Assembly: GCA_017936885.1 (NCBI GenBank)
Contig: JAGBEO010000013.1
Location: forward strand, 124,001 to 188,000
Source: Lachnospiraceae bacterium
GTDB lineage: Bacteria; Bacillota; Clostridia; Lachnospirales; Lachnospiraceae
Direction of reading: 5' to 3'
Length of the DNA: 64,000 nucleotides
This document shows, in pieces, positions 1 to 9,062 of this stretch. Under the pieces are notes generated by a model. The model did not search any database, was not told the origin of the DNA, and saw only the letters and a list, made by a program, of their open reading frames with translations. Numbering within the stretch: the stretch's first letter is position 1; each line of letters begins with the position of its first letter. A program made the translations under genes and the position numbers.

Positions 1-312
1 ACCTTTGCTTTTCCCCTGCTTGATATAGACGAGTACCGGTTATTAAACGGCTGGAGTAAGGATAAGAAGAAAGGCTCTGAGAGATATGACAGGATGCCGC
101 TTGCCCTATATGATGAAATACTGTTTGAAAGAAAAGAAGATTTTATTCAGGTGATTCCCTATGAACTGGAAGAGGCATTTACCGTGAAAGAGTTTGCGAA
201 AGCGGCGAAAATTCATAGAGATCTGGCACAGGTTACACTGCATATCCTGTACCATATGCAGCTTGTAACCAGAGTCGGCAAGCGCGGCAGAGAATATTTA
301 TATGAGGTTTGA
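1..312 (+). CDS. C-terminal part of an unrecognised protein, possible winged-helix end
   Basis: The frame is open from base 1, so only the last 103 residues of a longer protein are present; the stop is at 310-312. The visible part is highly charged. It ends with a helix-like stretch (VKEFAKAAKIHRDLAQ), a second helix and a basic turn (RVGKRGREYLYEV), which reads like the recognition helix and wing of a winged-helix fold. I do not recognise the family and assign no function. An internal ATG at 94 lies in the same frame, but the open frame upstream encodes ordinary protein sequence, so it is not taken as the start. The topoisomerase gene follows after 135 bases. Confidence 0.6.
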   Translation, partial: TFAFPLLDIDEYRLLNGWSKDKKKGSERYDRMPLALYDEILFERKEDFIQVIPYELEEAFTVKEFAKAAKIHRDLAQVTLHILYHMQLVTRVGKRGREYLYEV

Positions 313-379
313 TATGACAGACCATATCACTGTACTCAGAAGCTGGAAAGCGCGGAGCAGAGGCACTATATCTGGTATT

Positions 380-409
380 TTGCGCTTTTCAAACTACCAA
401 ATTTATGAT
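380..409 (+). promoter_or_regulatory. Possible sigma-A promoter of the topoisomerase genes
   Basis: TTGCGC at 380-385 and TATGAT at 404-409 are separated by 18 bases, about 40 bases upstream of the B-subunit start. The -10 is good but the -35 matches the consensus only in its first three bases, so this is a candidate only. Confidence 0.4.
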
Positions 410-447
410 AAAATGTGCACGAAAGTGATAGATGAGGTGGCGTATTT

Positions 448-2370
448 ATGGCAAAAGGAAATAAATATGACGCTTCCAGTATTACCGTTTTAGAGGGACT
501 GGAGGCAGTCAGGGTCAGACCGGGTATGTATATCGGCAGTGTTTCTACCAAAGGTCTGAATCATTTGATCTATGAGATTGTAGACAATGCGGTAGACGAG
601 CATCTTGCCGGTTATTGCAATACCATACGGGTTACATTGGAGGCGGACGGTTCCGCAACGGTGGCGGATGACGGACGAGGTATTCCGGTGGGAATGCATG
701 AGAAAGGTGTCAGTGCGGAGAGGTTGGTGTTTACGACTCTTCATGCAGGCGGTAAATTTGATAACGAAGCATATAAGACAAGCGGCGGTCTGCACGGTGT
801 AGGTTCCTCAGTTGTTAACGCTTTGTCTACATGGCTGCATGTGCAGGTAAAAAACGGCGGCTTTATCTATGAAGATAAATATGAGCGCGGTGTACCTGTA
901 CTGGAATTAAAGGACGGACTGCTCCCTGTAATCGGAAAGACGAAGGAGACCGGAACGAAGATTTCTTTTTTGCCGGATGATACGATTTTTGATAAGACCA
1001 GATTCAAGGAAGACGAGGTAAAGAGCCGCCTGCATGAAACGGCATACCTGAATCCGAATCTGACCATTATATATGAAGATAAGAGAAAAGAAGAAACAGA
1101 GCATATTGAATATCACGAGCCGGAAGGAATTGTGGGCTTTATTAAGGATATGAACAAGTCCAAGGAAGCGATCCACGATGTCATTTATTTTCAGGGGGAA
1201 CAGGAAGGTATTACAGTTGAGGTAGCGTTTCAGTATGTGAATGAGTTCCATGAGAATGTGCTTGGCTTTTGCAATAATATCTACAATGCAGAGGGTGGTA
1301 CGCATTTAACCGGTTTTAAGACCATGTTTACCAATGTGATCAACACCTATGCGAGAGGTCTTAATATCCTGAAGGAAAAGGATGTGAATTTCACCGGTGC
1401 GGACGTTCGTAACGGTATGACTGCGGTTGTGTCTATCAAGCATCCTGATCCCAGATTTGAAGGACAGACCAAGACCAAGTTGGATAATCAGGATGCGGCG
1501 AAGGTTGTCGGCAAGGTGACAGGTGATGAAATCGTTCGTTATTTTGACCGTAATCTGGAAACATTGAAAAGTATTATCGGCTGTGCGGAGAAGGCAGCCA
1601 AGATTCGTAAGAGCGAAGAAAAAGCCAAGACCAATATGCTCACAAAGCAGAAGTTTTCCTTTGACTCTAACGGAAAGCTGGCAAACTGCGAATCCAAAGA
1701 TCCTTCGAAATGCGAAATTTTCATTGTAGAGGGTGATTCTGCAGGCGGAAGCGCCAAGACAGCACGTAACCGTATGTATCAGGCGATCCTGCCGATCCGC
1801 GGTAAGATTCTGAATGTTGAGAAAGCGAGTATTGACAAGATCTTGGCCAACGCGGAGATTAAGACTATGATCAATGCTTTTGGCTGCGGATTTTCAGAAG
1901 GATACGGCAATGATTTCGATATCAGCAAGCTTCGGTATGACAAGATTATTATTATGGCGGATGCCGATGTGGATGGTGCGCATATTTCCACATTGCTGTT
2001 GACTTTGTTTTATCGTTTTATGCCGGAACTTATCTATGAGGGGCATGTATACATAGCTATGCCGCCGCTTTATAAGGCGATGCCGTCTAAAGGAGAAGAA
2101 GAATATCTCTATGACGATAAGGCGTTAGAGAAATATCGTAAGAAACATAAAGGGCCGTTTACGCTGCAGCGTTACAAAGGTCTGGGTGAGATGGATGCCC
2201 AGCAGTTGTGGGAGACGACACTGGACCCGGAAACCAGAATGATGAAGCTGGTAGAGATCGAGGATGCACGTATGGCTTCGGAGGTAACGGAGATGCTTAT
2301 GGGAACTGAGGTTCCGCCGAGAAAAGAGTTTATTTATAACCATGCGCAGGATGCGGAGCTGGACGTTTAG
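448..2370 (+). CDS. parE: Type IIA DNA topoisomerase B subunit (topoisomerase IV ParE / GyrB-like)
   Basis: ATPase subunit of a heterotetrameric type IIA topoisomerase, acting on the chromosome together with the A subunit encoded next. Seen: an N-terminal GHKL ATPase domain with the catalytic Glu in YEIVDN (Glu43), DDGRGIP (74-80) and GGLHGVG (113-119); a TOPRIM domain with EGDSAGG (from 428) and the metal-binding DADVD (505-509); and the C-terminal YKGLGEM signature. At 640 residues it is full length. It is not beside dnaA/dnaN/recF, where the principal gyrase pair of Firmicutes lies, so it is probably the second pair. TOPRIM residues look GyrB-like (RGKILNVEKA), so the symbol is provisional. 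RBS AGGTGG lies 9 bases before the ATG. Confidence 0.88.
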   Translation: MAKGNKYDASSITVLEGLEAVRVRPGMYIGSVSTKGLNHLIYEIVDNAVDEHLAGYCNTIRVTLEADGSATVADDGRGIPVGMHEKGVSAERLVFTTLHAGGKFDNEAYKTSGGLHGVGSSVVNALSTWLHVQVKNGGFIYEDKYERGVPVLELKDGLLPVIGKTKETGTKISFLPDDTIFDKTRFKEDEVKSRLHETAYLNPNLTIIYEDKRKEETEHIEYHEPEGIVGFIKDMNKSKEAIHDVIYFQGEQEGITVEVAFQYVNEFHENVLGFCNNIYNAEGGTHLTGFKTMFTNVINTYARGLNILKEKDVNFTGADVRNGMTAVVSIKHPDPRFEGQTKTKLDNQDAAKVVGKVTGDEIVRYFDRNLETLKSIIGCAEKAAKIRKSEEKAKTNMLTKQKFSFDSNGKLANCESKDPSKCEIFIVEGDSAGGSAKTARNRMYQAILPIRGKILNVEKASIDKILANAEIKTMINAFGCGFSEGYGNDFDISKLRYDKIIIMADADVDGAHISTLLLTLFYRFMPELIYEGHVYIAMPPLYKAMPSKGEEEYLYDDKALEKYRKKHKGPFTLQRYKGLGEMDAQQLWETTLDPETRMMKLVEIEDARMASEVTEMLMGTEVPPRKEFIYNHAQDAELDV

Positions 2371-2397
2371 AGAATAGGAAAAGGATAGAAGGAAACC

Positions 2398-4644
2398 ATG
2401 TCAAGGATAGATGACAGAATTATTAAAACGGAATATTCCGAAGTGATGCAGAAATCTTACATAGATTATGCCATGAGCGTTATTATAGCGCGTGCCCTGC
2501 CGGATGCCAGAGACGGTCTTAAGCCGGTGCAGAGAAGAACGTTATACGATATGTACGAATTGGGAATACGCTATGACAGACCTTACCGTAAGTCTGCCCG
2601 TATCGTAGGTGATACGATGGGTAAGTATCATCCTCACGGTGACAGCTCGATCTATGAAGCATTGGTAGTGATGTCTCAGGACTTTAAGAAAGGGATTCCC
2701 CTGGTTGACGGACATGGTAACTTCGGCAATATCGAAGGAGACGGCGCCGCTGCCATGCGTTACACGGAGGCGAGGCTTCAGAAGATTACACAGGAAGCAT
2801 TTCTGGCGGATTTAGATAAGGATGTAGTAGATTTTATCCCTAACTTTGATGAGACAGAGAAAGAGCCTACGGTGCTTCCCGTTAAGATCCCGAATCTTCT
2901 GGTCAACGGATCAGAGGGGATTGCAGTCGGTATGGCAACCAATATTCCGCCCCATAATCTGGCAGAAGTGATTGATGCCACCAAAGCATATATGTTAGAC
3001 GAGAATATTACCACAAGAGAACTGATGCGCTATATCAAAGGCCCTGATTTCCCGACAGGCGGTATCGTCATCAACGAGGACGAGCTGTTGGAAATCTATG
3101 AAACCGGAACCGGTAAGATTAAGATCCGCGGCAAGGTGGAAATTGAAAAGGCGAAAGGCGGCAGAATCAATCTGGTGATCACGCAGATACCGTATACAAT
3201 GATCGGCGCCAATATCAGCAAGTTCTTAATGGATGTGGCTTCTCTTGCAGAGACGAAGAAGACGCAGGACATCGTGGATATTACGAATCAGTCTTCCAAA
3301 GAGGGAATCCGTATTGTGATTGAACTGCGCAAGGATACGGACGTAGAAAATTTTAAGAATATGCTTTATAAAAAGACAAGACTGGAGGATACGTTCGGTG
3401 TCAATATGCTGGCCATTTCCGATGGCAGGCCCGAGACCATGGGATTAAAGCAGATCATCAGGGAAAACGTGAATTTCCAGTTCGAGGTTGCTACCAGAAA
3501 ATATAAGAATCTGCTGGCGAAAGAACTGGATCGCAAGGAGATTCAGGAAGGCCTTATTAAGGCATGTAATGTCATTGATCTGATTATTGAGATATTGCGC
3601 GGTTCCAAAGACCGTGCCATGGCCAAAGCGTGTCTTGTGGAGGGTAAAGTAGACGGCATTAAGTTCAAATCCAAGGAATCCAAAGTCATGGCGGCACAAT
3701 TAATGTTTTCTGAAAAGCAGGCAAATGCGATTCTGGATATGCGTCTGTATAAGCTGATTGGTTTAGAGATCGAGGCGCTGATCAATGAGCATGAAGAAAC
3801 GATGGCGAATATTTACCGCTATGAGGATATTTTGGCAAGACGTGATTCTATGGCACAGGTAATCATCAATGAGCTGGATGAGATCAGAGAACAGTATAAA
3901 CGTGCCAGAAGAACACAGATTACCACGGCAAGCGAGGCTGTCTATGTAGAGAAGAAAGTGGAAGAGATGGATATCGTATTCCTGATGGACCGCTTTGGTT
4001 ATGCCAAGACTATAGACCTGGCGACCTATGAAAGAAACAAAGAAGCTGCCGATACGGAGAATAAATTTACCTTTATTTGTAAAAATACGGGTAAGGTGTG
4101 TCTTTTCACCAATACCGGACAACTCCATACACTTAAGGTGATGGATCTGCCTTTCGGTAAATTCCGGGACAAGGGTGTGCCGGTGGACAATATCAGTAAT
4201 TACGATTCGTCCAGGGAAAGTATTGTCTATGTGGCAAGTCAGAGTGATTTGAATCTGTACCGTGTGATTTTTGCAACTAAACAGGCGATGCTTAAGATCG
4301 TGGACGGCGGTGAGTTTGATGTGGCGAAGCGTACCGTGGCTGCCACCAAACTGCAGGACGGCGACGAAGTATTGAGTGTAGTGACTTATAAAGAACAGCG
4401 GAATATTGTGCTGCAGTCCAAAGAAGGATATTTCCTGCGGTTTGCCATTGAGGAGATTCCGGAGAAGAAGAAAGGCGCCATCGGTGTGCGGGGCATGAAA
4501 TTAGGTGCCAAGGATGAGGTTGAGGCTGTGTATTATACGCAGAATGCGGTGGAACAGTCGATCGAATATGGCAGCAAGGAATTGGAACTGAACAAGATTA
4601 AATTAGGAAAACGTGACGGTAAGGGAGTTAAAGTCAGAGTATGA
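2398..4644 (+). CDS. parC: Type IIA DNA topoisomerase A subunit (topoisomerase IV ParC / GyrA-like)
   Basis: DNA cleavage and rejoining subunit, partner of the preceding gene (27-base gap). Seen: the winged-helix core with the active-site tyrosine in AMRYTEARL (Tyr122); the quinolone-resistance-determining segment around residues 81-87 with Ser83 and Glu87, the usual drug-sensitive residues; the tower and coiled-coil gate; and a C-terminal beta-pinwheel from about 510. The canonical GyrA box (QRRGGKG) that lets gyrase wrap DNA and supercoil is not found in the first blade; a GKRDGKG stretch lies at the extreme C-terminus. This favours a ParC-like, decatenating role, although the core is also close to GyrA. 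Its stop overlaps the rsmD start by ATGA. Confidence 0.88.
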   Translation: MSRIDDRIIKTEYSEVMQKSYIDYAMSVIIARALPDARDGLKPVQRRTLYDMYELGIRYDRPYRKSARIVGDTMGKYHPHGDSSIYEALVVMSQDFKKGIPLVDGHGNFGNIEGDGAAAMRYTEARLQKITQEAFLADLDKDVVDFIPNFDETEKEPTVLPVKIPNLLVNGSEGIAVGMATNIPPHNLAEVIDATKAYMLDENITTRELMRYIKGPDFPTGGIVINEDELLEIYETGTGKIKIRGKVEIEKAKGGRINLVITQIPYTMIGANISKFLMDVASLAETKKTQDIVDITNQSSKEGIRIVIELRKDTDVENFKNMLYKKTRLEDTFGVNMLAISDGRPETMGLKQIIRENVNFQFEVATRKYKNLLAKELDRKEIQEGLIKACNVIDLIIEILRGSKDRAMAKACLVEGKVDGIKFKSKESKVMAAQLMFSEKQANAILDMRLYKLIGLEIEALINEHEETMANIYRYEDILARRDSMAQVIINELDEIREQYKRARRTQITTASEAVYVEKKVEEMDIVFLMDRFGYAKTIDLATYERNKEAADTENKFTFICKNTGKVCLFTNTGQLHTLKVMDLPFGKFRDKGVPVDNISNYDSSRESIVYVASQSDLNLYRVIFATKQAMLKIVDGGEFDVAKRTVAATKLQDGDEVLSVVTYKEQRNIVLQSKEGYFLRFAIEEIPEKKKGAIGVRGMKLGAKDEVEAVYYTQNAVEQSIEYGSKELELNKIKLGKRDGKGVKVRV

Positions 4645-5189
4645 GAGTCATAGCTGGAAAAGCCAGAAGTTTACGGTTGAAAACGCCGGAGGGAATGGAT
4701 ACAAGACCTACAACGGATAGAATCAAAGAGACATTATTTAATATGCTCATGCCGTATCTGCCCGATGCGGTATTTGTAGATTTATTCAGTGGAAGCGGCG
4801 GTATCGGTATCGAAGCGCTCAGCCGCGGTGCCAGACATGCTTATTTTGTGGAAAATCAGAAGAATGCCCTTGCCTGTATTACGGATAATCTGAATTTTAC
4901 ACATCTGATGGAGCAGGCGACTATCATGAAGCAGGATGTGTTAAGTGCGCTTGCCAGTATTCATGAGAAAGAAGTCGATGTGATTTTCATGGACCCGCCT
5001 TACGGACAGGAGTATGAGAAACAAGTGCTGCTGCAGCTTAAAACGATGCCTTATGTGACGGAAGATACGCTGATTGTGATAGAAGCTTCTCTGGATACTG
5101 ATTTCTCATATTTGGAAGCTATGGGATATTATTTGAAGAAAGAGAAATGTTATAAGACAAACAAACATGTTTTCTGCCAAAAACTATAA
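4641..5189 (+). CDS. rsmD: 16S rRNA (guanine966-N2)-methyltransferase RsmD
   Basis: SAM-dependent methyltransferase modifying G966 (E. coli numbering) of 16S rRNA in the small-subunit head. Seen: the Rossmann SAM motif VFVDLFSGSGGIGIEALSRGA near residues 44-64 and the catalytic DPPYG of N-amino methyltransferases near residue 117. The 182-residue length is normal. It overlaps the A-subunit stop by four bases, so the two are translationally coupled. rsmD followed by coaD is the same order as ylbH-coaD in Bacillus subtilis, which supports the assignment. Confidence 0.93.
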   Translation: MRVIAGKARSLRLKTPEGMDTRPTTDRIKETLFNMLMPYLPDAVFVDLFSGSGGIGIEALSRGARHAYFVENQKNALACITDNLNFTHLMEQATIMKQDVLSALASIHEKEVDVIFMDPPYGQEYEKQVLLQLKTMPYVTEDTLIVIEASLDTDFSYLEAMGYYLKKEKCYKTNKHVFCQKL

Positions 5190-5286
5190 TTTTTTATAAA
5201 AAATTTGAAATAACTAAAGACTTTTTTGCAAAAGTGATTTATTATGATAGAAATAGTTATGAAACAGAGCAAATGAGGGGAGTCCT

Positions 5287-5775
5287 ATGAAAGCAGCAAT
5301 TTATCCGGGCAGTTTTGATCCTGTGACCTATGGGCATCTTGATATCATCAGGCGTGCCGCCGAGATTTTTGATGAATTAACAGTAAGTGTGTTGAATAAT
5401 AAAACAAAGACTCCATTGTTTTCTGTGGAAGAACGTGTTAAGATGTTAGAGGAAGCGACGAAAGATCTGCCCAATGTCACGATAGATTCTTTCAGTGGCT
5501 TGTTAATTGATTATGCCAGGGAAAAGAATGTGCATGTGGCAATCAGGGGGCTTCGTGCTATCACAGATTTTGAATATGAATTGCAGATAGCACAGACGAA
5601 CAGAAAATTTTCCGGTGGGGATCTGGATACGATGTTTCTGACTACCAGTTTGGAATATGCATATCTGAGTTCTTCGACCGTGAAGGAAATCGCCAGCTTT
5701 AACGGAGATATTTCAGAGTGTGTACCGGAGTTTGTCGGTAAATTGATATATCAAAAATATGGATTTAACAGATAG
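5287..5775 (+). CDS. coaD: Pantetheine-phosphate adenylyltransferase CoaD
   Basis: Transfers AMP from ATP to 4'-phosphopantetheine, giving dephospho-CoA, the penultimate step of coenzyme A synthesis. Seen: the nucleotidyltransferase start [16 protein letters not shown] with the TxGH motif near residue 17, the substrate loop around [13 protein letters not shown], and the SSSTVKEIA signature near the C-terminus. The 162 residues match the family. A GAGGGGAG ribosome binding site precedes the ATG. The AT-rich 97-base gap after rsmD contains TATGAT at 5243-5248 without a convincing -35 box, so an own promoter is possible but unproven. Confidence 0.95.
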   Translation: MKAAIYPGSFDPVTYGHLDIIRRAAEIFDELTVSVLNNKTKTPLFSVEERVKMLEEATKDLPNVTIDSFSGLLIDYAREKNVHVAIRGLRAITDFEYELQIAQTNRKFSGGDLDTMFLTTSLEYAYLSSSTVKEIASFNGDISECVPEFVGKLIYQKYGFNR

Positions 5776-5783
5776 GAGTTATA

Positions 5784-6386
5784 ATGAGCAGTAGAATTGA
5801 ACAACTGATCGATGAAATAGAAGATTACATTGATGGCTGCAAGTACCAGCCTCTATCCAAAACGAATATTATCGTAAATAAAGAAGAAATAGATGAGCTT
5901 CTCAGAGAACTTCGTATGAAGACGCCGGATGAGATTAAGCGGTATCAGAAGATTATTACGAATAAAGAAGCAATTTTAAACGATGCCAGAGCGAAGGCGG
6001 AGGCTCTGATTAAGGATGCAACGGTACAGACGACAGAGCTGATCAACGAGCATGAGATTATGCAGCAGGCCTATGCCCAGGCGAATGAAGTGGTCAGAAT
6101 GGCTACCATGCAGGCACAGGAGATTCTGAATAATGCAACGATGGAAGCCAACGGAGTAAGGACTTCCGCGATGCAGTATCTGGACGATATGCTTGCTAAT
6201 TTAGAGAATGCCATGACTGCTACGCTGGCAACAACGACAGAGCATTATGAGAGTTTTTATAATACCATCAGCAGCTATAATGAGACGGTCAAGGCGAATC
6301 GTGCGGAACTGCGTCCTGTGGAAGTGGAGCAGATGTTAAAGGAAGCAGAAGGCGACGGAGAACCTGCGGAACTGGATCTGATGTAG
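5784..6386 (+). CDS. Coiled-coil protein, ATP-synthase-stalk / DivIVA-like, function unknown
   Basis: A 200-residue soluble protein that starts 8 bases after coaD and is probably cotranscribed with it. It is almost entirely helical: an N-terminal segment (MSSRIEQLIDEIEDYIDGC), then a long Ala/Glu/Gln-rich coiled coil (about 60-165) with heptad-like spacing, and an acidic tail. Proteins of this kind are often labelled 'ATPase' or V-type ATPase subunit H-like because of coiled-coil similarity, but no nucleotide-binding motif is present. A DivIVA/GpsB-like scaffold role is possible from overall shape only; the characteristic DivIVA N-terminal motif is not clear. Confidence 0.75.
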   Translation: MSSRIEQLIDEIEDYIDGCKYQPLSKTNIIVNKEEIDELLRELRMKTPDEIKRYQKIITNKEAILNDARAKAEALIKDATVQTTELINEHEIMQQAYAQANEVVRMATMQAQEILNNATMEANGVRTSAMQYLDDMLANLENAMTATLATTTEHYESFYNTISSYNETVKANRAELRPVEVEQMLKEAEGDGEPAELDLM

Positions 6387-6448
6387 AAGGGATCGAGTGT
6401 TTTCCTACATAGCGAAAATGTTGGCTGAATTCAAAGCGTAAATATTGC

Positions 6449-6475
6449 AAGCCGGTTTCCCAAAGAAGCCGGCTT
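6449..6475 (+). terminator. 11-bp hairpin after the coaD-coiled-coil unit
   Basis: AAGCCGGTTTC (6449-6459) pairs with GAAGCCGGCTT (6465-6475) over 11 positions with one G-T wobble and a 5-base loop. Only ATTCT follows, so the U-tract is poor. It is a weak terminator or an RNA stability element. Confidence 0.45.
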
Positions 6476-6517
6476 ATTCTAACGCTATATACCAAAATAT
6501 GGATTGGAGACAAATTG

Positions 6518-7894
6518 ATGCACAAAATGCCAAGAGCGGGCATTTTGGCGCCGGTTTCGGAATGGATGATTAGTTTGAAACGAATAAGACAAAACCTGAA
6601 TAAAATAGTAATCATGTTAGGGATGACAGGGTTGTTTTCTGGCTTTGTATGGTATGGAGATTGGATGGATGTACAGGCAGATGAGCCTGTTATCGTAGTG
6701 ATTGACCCGGGACACGGCGGAGAGAACCTCGGCGCGGAATATGAGAACTATGTAGAGAAAGAAATGACGATGATCGTGGCGGATGCCATGAAAGAAGAAC
6801 TGGAAAAATATGACGGTATTCAGGTTTATATGACCAGATACGGCGATATTGAGACGGACATGACATTAGAAGAACGCAGTGAGTTTGCAAAGAGTGTCAA
6901 TGCGGATTTTATGTTTTGCCTGCATTTTAATATGTCTGAGTATCATACCTTGTTTGGTGCGGAGTGCTGGATCTCTGCCTTTGGAGAAGAGTACAGCAAG
7001 GGATACAGCTTCGCCAGTGTGGAAATGGATCTGCTGCAGGAGTTAGGACTGTATTCCCGCGGAATCAAGACAAGGCTTAATAAGAAGGGAACTGACTATT
7101 ATGGCATTATCAGGACAGCGACAGAGCGGGAAATCCCCTGTGTTCTGATTGAACATTGTCATCTGGACCAGGAGAATGATAAACCTTTCTATGATTATGA
7201 TGAGAAATTAAAGGCATTTGGTAAGCTGGATGCCACGGCGGTTGCGAAGTATTTTCATTTACGATCGGAAGAGCTGGGGGTGGATTACAGCGGTTATCAG
7301 AATGTAGAAGTGCCGGTGCCTTCCGGTGTGGTTAAGCCTGACAGCACGGAGACGGATGTGTGTATGATTGAAGTGCTGGATCAAAACATGGAGACCGGAG
7401 AGGTGACGGTACAAGTATCTGCTATGGATTATGACAGCGGAATGTTGTATTATGCTTATAGCTATGATAACGGCGAGACGTTCTCCGAATTGCAGAAATG
7501 GGGAGATAAGTCTCAGGATACGATTACTTTTACGATGCAGGTGCCGCCCCATATTGTGCCGCAGATCGTGGTAAACGGTTATAACGGATATGATCTGTAT
7601 AAAACCAGCAATATGATTTCCCTTCCTTCGATGGATTATAAGACTGAGGAAGAAATCGCAGAAGAACTGGCCAGACAGGAAGCGCTTGAGAGCGTTGCCA
7701 TGGAGGAAACTCCAAAGAAGTATAAAGAAGTGACTTATGACGTGATATCGGAAGAAACAGCACAGGACAATATGTCCTTAAGCTATTTCCTGACGGTGTG
7801 CGGCGTATGCGCGCTGCTGGTTCTTGGTATGGTATATTCCATGATACTAATTTTGCGCAGCCGAAAGCGAAGGCGCAGAAGAAGGAGATATTGA
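6518..7894 (+). CDS. Membrane-anchored N-acetylmuramoyl-L-alanine amidase (Amidase_3)
   Basis: Zinc amidase that cleaves the lactyl-amide bond between MurNAc and L-Ala in peptidoglycan. Seen: an N-terminal signal/anchor (about 28-50); the Amidase_3 fold with zinc ligands in VIDPGHGG, NYVEKE and CLHFN, and the catalytic Glu in VLIEHCHLD; a linker and a beta-rich segment from about 285; then a second transmembrane helix (about 425-448) and a very basic tail of Arg/Lys. The C-terminal anchor is unusual for this class. ATG 6518 follows GGAGA by 7 bases; an in-frame TTG at 6515 is less likely. Its stop is 2 bases from the stop of the opposing gene. Confidence 0.88.
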   Translation: MHKMPRAGILAPVSEWMISLKRIRQNLNKIVIMLGMTGLFSGFVWYGDWMDVQADEPVIVVIDPGHGGENLGAEYENYVEKEMTMIVADAMKEELEKYDGIQVYMTRYGDIETDMTLEERSEFAKSVNADFMFCLHFNMSEYHTLFGAECWISAFGEEYSKGYSFASVEMDLLQELGLYSRGIKTRLNKKGTDYYGIIRTATEREIPCVLIEHCHLDQENDKPFYDYDEKLKAFGKLDATAVAKYFHLRSEELGVDYSGYQNVEVPVPSGVVKPDSTETDVCMIEVLDQNMETGEVTVQVSAMDYDSGMLYYAYSYDNGETFSELQKWGDKSQDTITFTMQVPPHIVPQIVVNGYNGYDLYKTSNMISLPSMDYKTEEEIAEELARQEALESVAMEETPKKYKEVTYDVISEETAQDNMSLSYFLTVCGVCALLVLGMVYSMILILRSRKRRRRRRRY

Positions 7895-7896
7895 TT

Positions 7897-8958
7897 CTAT
7901 AACAAGAAGATGTGACTGCAGCACAGATAACAAAGGGCTGTGAGGAAAGTCTGTATGATTTTATGAAAGATATAAGAGCGGATGGAAAGATCCGTATGCT
8001 GAATCATACTATAGGTCTGTGCAATACAGGAAAAACCGCCGAAAGGAAGCAGTACTAATATGGAATAGAAAAGGAGATGACTGCCTCGGTCAATACCACT
8101 GGTGATTTCCAGCAGGCAGTTATAAAGGCATAAGAAAGCGGGACTTAAGTTAGAAAACGGCACAAAAGCAATGTTTAACAGGTTAAAAAAGACCATATAA
8201 CCGCCCAGCTTGGCAATGCCGGTCAAACCGGAAATAACAGAACTGTCGATAGCCGCTAGGAGAGGCACTCTTACAGAGGTATGTGCCGGTGCAGTCTGTA
8301 TCTGAGAGGCAGTATGTGCTGATTTGTTCTGCATATGAATGGCATATGCTGATGCTGCATATATCTGAGGGGCGGTATTTTCATAGTCTTGCATAGCGGC
8401 TTTCCTTCCGGGGGTCAGAGTGATTTGTCTGATAAACGGAAGAATCCGCATGATAATGATACCGTATAGGAGCGGAATCCCATACATGATACAAAACGGA
8501 ATCAGCGGCTTGGCAATGGCAAGTGTGGGAACAACGAAGCTTAAGAAATAAATCGGTCCGATGTTATTGCAAAAGATAAGCAGACGGCTGCTTTCTTCGC
8601 GGCTTAATTTACCTGCCTGATACAGTTCACCGGTGATACGTGCTCCCATTGGGAAACCGCATAGTAATCCCATCAGAATGGTGTAGGAGCCGTTAGGGGA
8701 AGTGCCGTATATACGATGCAGGAAAGGATGAATGAAACTGACAAATTTCTCCGTCAGGTTCATGCGGATCATAATACCGGACAAAATCATAAAAGGGAGC
8801 AGGGTCGGAATCATTTTCTGAAACCATAACATAAGTCCGGTAGATGCGTACTCTAAGGAGAGTGCCGGATAGCGCAGTAATAGGAAGATAAGGTAAAGTG
8901 CAAGTGCTGTAAATGTGATTTGATAGATTGTATCAATTAATTTATGTAATGATTTCAT
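7897..8958 (-). CDS. ylbJ: YlbJ-like sporulation integral membrane protein (nucleoside-recognition/Gate family)
   Basis: Polytopic membrane protein of 353 residues with about eight hydrophobic segments and the Gate-domain signature regions LPFMILSGIMIR, GLLCGFPMGARITGELY and CNNIGPIYFLSF. In B. subtilis YlbJ is made in the mother cell under SigE and is needed for spore cortex formation. Bacillus also has the order rsmD-coaD-ylbJ; here ylbJ is in the same neighbourhood but inverted. A hydrophilic Ala/Thr/Gln-rich loop (about 190-230) separates the two halves. A convincing SigE promoter was not identified. The family is fairly sure; the exact role is inferred from B. subtilis. Confidence 0.8.
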   Translation of the reverse strand: MKSLHKLIDTIYQITFTALALYLIFLLLRYPALSLEYASTGLMLWFQKMIPTLLPFMILSGIMIRMNLTEKFVSFIHPFLHRIYGTSPNGSYTILMGLLCGFPMGARITGELYQAGKLSREESSRLLIFCNNIGPIYFLSFVVPTLAIAKPLIPFCIMYGIPLLYGIIIMRILPFIRQITLTPGRKAAMQDYENTAPQIYAASAYAIHMQNKSAHTASQIQTAPAHTSVRVPLLAAIDSSVISGLTGIAKLGGYMVFFNLLNIAFVPFSNLSPAFLCLYNCLLEITSGIDRGSHLLFYSILVLLPFGGFSCIAQTYSMIQHTDLSIRSYIFHKIIQTFLTALCYLCCSHIFLL

Positions 8959-9062
8959 GTTATAATAACCATTTAAAAGGTGTTTTATTATATATATTCA
9001 TAAGCAGGACTTTGAAATTCCAAATAAATGAATTAAGCAGAATACAAGGATAGAGTGCACAG

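Noticed and set aside
302-493. Small open frame across the gap before the topoisomerase gene
   Set aside because: It overlaps both neighbours, has no good ribosome binding site and reads as non-protein-like sequence; the gap looks like a promoter region.
5190-5286. Own promoter of coaD
   Set aside because: TATGAT is present but no -35 lies at suitable spacing; left as a remark in the coaD entry.
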